Shown piece by piece: positions 59,431-64,000 of a stretch of 64,000 bases of DNA (its first letter is position 1; each line of letters begins with the position of its first letter). Below the pieces are notes generated by a model that did no database searches, was not told where the DNA came from, and worked only from the letters and a program-made list of their open reading frames with translations. The DNA is from CBDDFQ01 sp965227035 (GTDB lineage: Bacteria; Pseudomonadota; Gammaproteobacteria; Burkholderiales; Burkholderiaceae_C), in assembly GCA_965227035.1 (NCBI GenBank), contig OZ245724.1:3978027-4042026 (forward strand), read 5' to 3'. A program made the position numbers and the translations under genes.

Positions 59431-61809
59431 ATGGCTGAAAGATCGTTCGTAGAAGAGGTCAAGAAACTACGATTGACCGAGGGTGAAGTGTTCAGCGGCG
59501 AAGGCATCCTGGCCGTCACCAAGGCGTTGCTGGAGTCCGGCGTGAACTACGTTGCCGGGTATCAGGGCGCTCCCATCTCGCATCTGATGGACGTGCTGGC
59601 CGACGCTCAGGACATCCTCACCGAATACGGCATTCGTTTCGAGAACAGCGCGAGCGAAGCCACGGCTGCGGCAACGCTTGCTTCATCTGTCAACTATCCG
59701 CTGCGCGGCGCGGTCACCTTCAAGGCACCGGTCGGCACCAACGTCGCTTCCGACGCGCTGGCCAATCTCTCGTCGGGTGGCGTGATGGGTGGCGCACTCA
59801 TCATCGTCGGCGAAGACTACGGCGAAGGCTCATCGATCATGCAGGAGCGCAGCCATGCGTTCGCCATGAAATCGCAAATGTGGATGCTCGACCCACGTCC
59901 GAATCTGGAGAGCATCACCAAGGCTGTGAAGCAGGGATTCGAATTGTCCGAGGCCAGCAACACGCCGGTCATGCTGCAGTTGCGAATCCGTTCGTGCCAC
60001 GTGCACGGACAGTTCGTCTGCTCCGACAACAAGAAAGCCAAGTTCACCATCGAAGAAGCAATGGAGAATCCGCAGCGCGATGTCAGCCGTATCGTGTTGC
60101 CGCCCGCCAGCTTCTTGCACGAGCACGAGAAGATCGATTCGCGCTGGCCGAATGCGGTCAAGTACATCCAGGACAACCAGATCAACGAGTTCTTCCCCGG
60201 TAGCGATATCGACATGAACGATGTCGGCATTCTGGTTCAGGGCGGTTGCTACAACACGCTCGCACGCGCACTCAACAACCTCGACATTGCCGATGCCTAT
60301 GGCAACAGCAAGGTGCCGATCTACGTGATGAACGTGGCGTATCCGGTGGTCGATGAAGAAGTGATCCGCTTCTGCGAAGGCAAGAAGGCAGTTCTTCTGG
60401 TCGAAGAAGGCCAGCCGAATTTCGTCGAGCAGAACATCGCGATGATCCTGCGCGCCAAGGGCCTGGACACCGCTCTGCATGGCAAAGACATGCTCACCAT
60501 GGCCGGCGAATACACGACCGCAATGGTGCTCAAGGGCTGCCGCGCGTTCCTGGAAAAATACGGTCACGTCGAGCCCGCACCTGTGGTTCGTAAAGTGATC
60601 CCTATGGTGGCTGCCCCTATGTCGGCACCTGTCTCAGCACCTGTAGCCGCAACCGTCGCTGCGCCCGTGCCATCGGAAGCGCCAGTTGTCGCTCCGGTTG
60701 CTGCAGCGCCGGTTCAAATTCAGATGAGCGGAAGCACGCCCATGTCAGAAGCGCCTTCGAACGCTTACTCGCCCACTTCTGCCCCCGTTCCTGCTTCTGC
60801 CTCGATGGCGGCAGCGGTGATCGAACCCGAATTCGTTCCCGTTTCCCCCATCGGCGACAGCGTGCAAGGCCGTCCTCCAGGCTTTTGCACCGGCTGCCCG
60901 GAACGTCCCATCTTTACCGCGATGAAACTGGTCGAGCGCGAGCTGGGCGAGCATCACGTGAGCGCCGATATCGGCTGCCATCTGTTTTCGATCCTGCCCC
61001 CGTTCAACCTCGGCAACACCACCATGGGGTACGGTCTGGGTGCGGCGAGTGCTGCGGCAATGAACATGCCTTCGTCGCAAAAGCGCGCTATTTCCGTGAT
61101 GGGCGATGGCGGCTTCTGGCACAACGGCCTCACCAGCGGTATCGCGAATTCGGTGTTCAACAAGAGCGACAACCTGACCATCGTGGTCGACAACAGCTAC
61201 ACCTCGGCCACGGGCGGTCAGGACATCCTGTCGTCCAAGGCAGAGAACGCTACCCGCAGCACCAACCATGCAATCGAGCAGGCGGTACGCGGTGTGGGCG
61301 TGAAGTGGGCCAAGACGGTTCGTCGCACTTACGATTTGAAGACCATGGTGGCGACGCTGCGCGAAGCGCTCACCACGGAAGAGAAGGGTCCCAAGGTACT
61401 GATTGCGCAAAGCGAGTGCATGCTGAACAAGCAGCGACGCGAAAAGCCGAAGGTCCGCAAGGCGATTGCCGCAGGCGAGCGCGTGGTTCGCGAGCGATTC
61501 GGTATCGATGCGGACACCTGCACCGGCGATCACTCCTGCATCCGTCTTTCCGGCTGCCCCTCGCTCACGATCAAACCGAATCCGGACCCGCTGCGTACCG
61601 ATCCGATTGCGGCGGTTCTCGACAGCTGTGTCGGTTGCGGTTTGTGCGGAGAGGTCTCGCATGCCGCCGTGCTGTGCCCCTCGTTCTATCGCGCCGAGAT
61701 CATCAGCAACCCGACGGGCTGGGACAAGTTCCGCGCAAAAATTCGCGACAAAGTCATCGGTTATCTGCAAGCGCGCGACCAACGCCGCATCGACCAATAC
61801 GCGTTTTAA
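59431..61809 (+). CDS. Indolepyruvate ferredoxin oxidoreductase alpha-like (IorA)
   Basis: 792 residues. The N-terminal pyrimidine-binding domain of the 2-oxoacid:ferredoxin oxidoreductase type (AVTKALLESGVNYVAGYQGA, then ENSASEATAAATLASSVNY). A ThDP pyrophosphate domain with GDGGFWHNGLTSGIANSVFN and VVDNSYTSATGG. A C-terminal ferredoxin-like domain with CIRLSGCP, CVGCGLC and VLCPSF clusters binds Fe-S. An Ala/Pro/Val-rich linker (about residues 390-480) joins the halves. It oxidises arylpyruvates or other 2-oxoacids to acyl-CoA with ferredoxin. It starts an operon with the beta-like subunit. Confidence 0.92.
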   Translation: MAERSFVEEVKKLRLTEGEVFSGEGILAVTKALLESGVNYVAGYQGAPISHLMDVLADAQDILTEYGIRFENSASEATAAATLASSVNYPLRGAVTFKAPVGTNVASDALANLSSGGVMGGALIIVGEDYGEGSSIMQERSHAFAMKSQMWMLDPRPNLESITKAVKQGFELSEASNTPVMLQLRIRSCHVHGQFVCSDNKKAKFTIEEAMENPQRDVSRIVLPPASFLHEHEKIDSRWPNAVKYIQDNQINEFFPGSDIDMNDVGILVQGGCYNTLARALNNLDIADAYGNSKVPIYVMNVAYPVVDEEVIRFCEGKKAVLLVEEGQPNFVEQNIAMILRAKGLDTALHGKDMLTMAGEYTTAMVLKGCRAFLEKYGHVEPAPVVRKVIPMVAAPMSAPVSAPVAATVAAPVPSEAPVVAPVAAAPVQIQMSGSTPMSEAPSNAYSPTSAPVPASASMAAAVIEPEFVPVSPIGDSVQGRPPGFCTGCPERPIFTAMKLVERELGEHHVSADIGCHLFSILPPFNLGNTTMGYGLGAASAAAMNMPSSQKRAISVMGDGGFWHNGLTSGIANSVFNKSDNLTIVVDNSYTSATGGQDILSSKAENATRSTNHAIEQAVRGVGVKWAKTVRRTYDLKTMVATLREALTTEEKGPKVLIAQSECMLNKQRREKPKVRKAIAAGERVVRERFGIDADTCTGDHSCIRLSGCPSLTIKPNPDPLRTDPIAAVLDSCVGCGLCGEVSHAAVLCPSFYRAEIISNPTGWDKFRAKIRDKVIGYLQARDQRRIDQYAF

Positions 61810-61811
61810 AG

Positions 61812-63314
61812 ATGAGCAAAAAACCAATCAAGATAGCCATCCTCGCGATGGGCGGTGAAGGCGGCGGCGTGCTGGCCGACTGGATCGTCGATCTCGGCGA
61901 AAACAACGGCTACATCGCGCAAACCACGTCGGTTCCCGGCGTTGCGCAACGCACCGGCGCAACCATCTATTACGTCGAACTGTTCTCCGAAGAGCAGGCG
62001 AAAAAAGATGGCGGCAAGCCAGTCCTCGCGTTGATGCCGCTTCCCGGCGATGTCGATATCGTCATAGCGTCGGAGCTCATGGAAGCGGGTCGTGCAGTGC
62101 AACGTGGCTTGGTCACGCCCGACCGCACGACGTTGATCGCATCGACTCATCGGGTCTATGCCATCGTCGAGAAAATCGCGATGGGCGATGGCCGCGTGGA
62201 TAGCAACGAGCTCATCGCACACGCTGCAACGAACGCAAAGCACTTTGTTCGCTTCGACATGGAGCAAGCCGCGCAAAAAGCCGGCAGCGTGATCAGTGCC
62301 GTGCTGTTCGGCACGCTCGCAGGTTCGGGCGTGCTGCCCTTCAATCGCGCGCAGTTCGAATCGACCATCGAGCGCGGTGGCGTCGGCGTCAAGCCAAGCT
62401 TGCGTGCTTTCGCGATGGGCTACGCCCGCGCGACAGGAGATGTTGCCGACAACGAAACCCTGCCGCATCCCGCCAAGCCGCTGGAGCACAAGGCGACCGA
62501 TCCCAAAGTGATTGCGCTGCTCGATCGCGTGAAGACGAAATTTCCCGAAGACGCGCACTACCTGATCGTCGAAGGCGTGCGTCGTTTGATCGACTATCAG
62601 GATCCCGAGTACGCGGGCCTGTATCTCGATCGCCTCGAAAAAATCAGGGCGCTTCCCGACGACAACGATGGCAAGCTGCTGCGCGAGACCGCGCGTCATC
62701 TGGCACTCTGGATGTCATGGGAAGACACGATTCGAGTGGCCGAACTGAAGGTGCGTAAGAAGCGATTCGAGCGTGTTCGCGGCGAAGTCGGCGTGCAGGA
62801 CGGACAGCAACTCAACATCAACGAGTTCATGCATCCGCGCCTTGAAGAAATTGCCGAGACCATGCCTGCAGGTATCGGTCGCTGGCTGCTGAAGCCTGGC
62901 ATCGCGCATAACGTGCTCGGGTACTTCACCCAAGCCGGACGCGTGGTGCAGACCAGCTCGCTCGGCGGCTACATGCTTCTGTGGTTTCTCTCGCGATTCC
63001 GCGCCATCCGTCGCAAGACGCTGCGCTACGAAATGGAGACGCCACGCATCGAACAGTGGCTCGCGTATATCGCAAAGACTGCTGCGATCAATCCGTCGCT
63101 GGCGCTCGAAGTGGCAATGTGTCAGCGCCTGGTCAAGGGCTACAGCGACACCCACGCTCGCGGCCTGAAGAACTACCTCACGCTCATGGGCATCGTCGAG
63201 AACCAGGGTTCGAAGCTCGCACCCGCCACGCTGCGCGATCTGCGCGATGCGGCACTTGCCGATGAACACGGCAAGAAGCTGAAGGTCGTGATGGGGAAAT
63301 ATTCGCTGGCTTGA
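61812..63314 (+). CDS. Indolepyruvate oxidoreductase beta-like (IorB) with DUF6537 C-terminal domain
   Basis: 500 residues from ATG 61812, two bases after the alpha stop. The gamma/beta POR domain starts IAILAMGGEGGGVLADWIVD with TTSVPGVAQRTGATIYYVEL, the usual CoA/2-oxoacid subunit signature. The C-terminal 300 residues are helical and match the DUF6537-type extension of aerobic IorB homologues. It forms the complete enzyme with the preceding gene. Confidence 0.9.
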   Translation: MSKKPIKIAILAMGGEGGGVLADWIVDLGENNGYIAQTTSVPGVAQRTGATIYYVELFSEEQAKKDGGKPVLALMPLPGDVDIVIASELMEAGRAVQRGLVTPDRTTLIASTHRVYAIVEKIAMGDGRVDSNELIAHAATNAKHFVRFDMEQAAQKAGSVISAVLFGTLAGSGVLPFNRAQFESTIERGGVGVKPSLRAFAMGYARATGDVADNETLPHPAKPLEHKATDPKVIALLDRVKTKFPEDAHYLIVEGVRRLIDYQDPEYAGLYLDRLEKIRALPDDNDGKLLRETARHLALWMSWEDTIRVAELKVRKKRFERVRGEVGVQDGQQLNINEFMHPRLEEIAETMPAGIGRWLLKPGIAHNVLGYFTQAGRVVQTSSLGGYMLLWFLSRFRAIRRKTLRYEMETPRIEQWLAYIAKTAAINPSLALEVAMCQRLVKGYSDTHARGLKNYLTLMGIVENQGSKLAPATLRDLRDAALADEHGKKLKVVMGKYSLA

Positions 63315-63340
63315 ATGCGGTGTGCAATCGTTGCGACGAC

Positions 63341-64000
63341 TTAATTTGTCATCGCGACGAGGGTTGCTGCATTCGCCTGCGCGATAGATCTGAATTCGTC
63401 GCGGATACGATCGTCGCTGCTCGCGGTTTGCCAAAAATGAATCGCGGCTGCAGCTGCTTTCTTCCACGAGTCTCGATCTGCAGGCAAGGGAAGACGCGGC
63501 GCAAAGTCTCGAACAGGAAGCTCGACACCACGTGCCGGCGCGTAGAGCATGGGCAGCATGTCGTAGATCGGCGCAACGCGAAAAGATGCGACATTGCCTA
63601 TCACCTGGGGAGTAAACGACAAGTTGCCGTCGTGCATGTCGGTATTGGCGATAAGTTGTCCGAACTGCCACGCAAGCCGGATCGTTTCGACGTCTTCCGA
63701 CGATAGCCAACTCATTGCTTCCAATTCGCGTGCGCCCTCGAACCAGGGGCGACCTGCGGTTCCCAAAAACGTATGGTTCAGAGTGGCCCAGGACACCATC
63801 GGAGACCGTCCGCTACGCCCATGTCTATCGAATCTGTCCACCTCCAGAAACACGCGGCCTTCGAATCGATAGATGCGGGTTTTTGCGGAAGCAATGCCGA
63901 GGTCATTGCGCACGATCTCGGCGGCGATGTGCTCACAGATCAAAAGGTCCGACCATCGACGTGCGCCGGGCGAATCGTCAGATCCCGAGAACTTCACGAT
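63341..64000 (-). CDS. HipA family kinase (YjjJ-like), 5' end outside the window
   Basis: At least 219 residues read from the right edge; the frame stays open to base 64000 and the gene is cut, as the GTG at 63997 is an internal valine in a WIVKFS-type strand. Kinase motifs are ANTDMHDGNLSF (catalytic Asp/His/Asn) and IYDMLPMLYAP (metal Asp). RRWSDLLICEHIAAEIVRND and LEVDRFDRHGRSG are typical of the YjjJ subgroup. HipA proteins phosphorylate targets such as glutamyl-tRNA synthetase. No hipB partner is visible on this side. Confidence 0.9.
   Translation of the reverse strand: MVKFSGSDDSPGARRWSDLLICEHIAAEIVRNDLGIASAKTRIYRFEGRVFLEVDRFDRHGRSGRSPMVSWATLNHTFLGTAGRPWFEGARELEAMSWLSSEDVETIRLAWQFGQLIANTDMHDGNLSFTPQVIGNVASFRVAPIYDMLPMLYAPARGVELPVRDFAPRLPLPADRDSWKKAAAAAIHFWQTASSDDRIRDEFRSIAQANAATLVAMTN

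Noticed and set aside
60885..61811. Upstream extension of the IorB-like subunit
   Set aside because: It lies inside the IorA-like gene in another frame and is Arg/His-rich. The POR domain starts right at ATG 61812.
1..64000. CRISPR arrays, tRNA/rRNA genes, insertion sequences, prophage
   Set aside because: No regularly spaced repeats, cloverleaf-like clusters, transposase or integrase motifs, or target-site duplications were seen. A covariance-model search would be needed to exclude small RNAs.

Overview
The window is one contiguous stretch of a dense, GC-rich bacterial chromosome with no gene-free gap longer than about 300 bases. It most resembles a Burkholderiales betaproteobacterium of the Bordetella/Achromobacter or Comamonadaceae kind. 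The evidence is five orphan Bug-type tripartite tricarboxylate (TTT) receptors, four FCD-type GntR regulators each beside a catabolic cluster, a fused HyuA/HyuB hydantoinase, an IorA/IorB pair of the aerobic type, and a proteobacterial CreB/CreC pair. This assignment is inference from gene content. I saw no rRNA, tRNA, CRISPR array, insertion sequence or phage gene.

Layout. 1-2.6 kb: envelope or secreted proteins (an edge-truncated lipoprotein, a MORN/YwqK-like repeat protein, an unknown secreted protein, an Ivy-like protein). 2.6-5.8 kb: a two-gene ABC importer with a fused double permease and no binding protein. 5.9-6.9 kb: BioY and a DUF1284 protein. 7.1-17.4 kb: a catabolic block of two SDRs, two Bug receptors, MmgE/PrpD, a GntR regulator and a fused hydantoinase/oxoprolinase, closed by a strong terminator. 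17.5-18.9 kb: a ClC protein lacking the internal proton glutamate. 18.9-23.6 kb (minus): Rieske dioxygenase alpha/beta, a ThDP enzyme and a Bug receptor, divergent from a TetR gene.

24.4-31.6 kb is the most unusual region. It holds a CreB/CreC two-component system, then a perfect cre-tag (TTCAC-N6-TTCAC), then an operon of a VIT/vWA protein ending in a PEP-CTERM signal, a dedicated exosortase, an EpsI-like protein and a GT51 peptidoglycan glycosyltransferase without a transpeptidase domain. The layout parallels the proteobacterial dedicated sortase system (kinase, regulator, VIT/vWA target, class GN sortase), with an exosortase in place of the sortase.

31.6-47.1 kb: a mosaic of degradation clusters. 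One has a CoA ligase, an Ltp2-like thiolase-fold aldolase candidate and a DUF35 partner. Next come an SDR, a flavoprotein hydroxylase and a SsuABC/TauABC-like importer. Then comes a probable ring-cleavage set (cupin, Ldh2-type dehydrogenase, Rid protein, two-domain VOC dioxygenase, shortened ACMSD-like amidohydrolase). 47.1-51.5 kb (minus): ModA-like binding protein, DHA2 MFS exporter, small membrane protein, DUF1272 protein and a GlcD-like flavoprotein. 51.5-63.3 kb: a Tat-exported peptide-type binding protein, a divergent GntR operon with LLM monooxygenase, flavin reductase and an in-frame HpcH/HpaI-cyclase fusion, then a quinone-oxidoreductase-like enzyme, an alpha/beta hydrolase without a normal nucleophile, and the two large indolepyruvate oxidoreductase-like subunits. 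The right edge cuts a HipA/YjjJ-type kinase gene.
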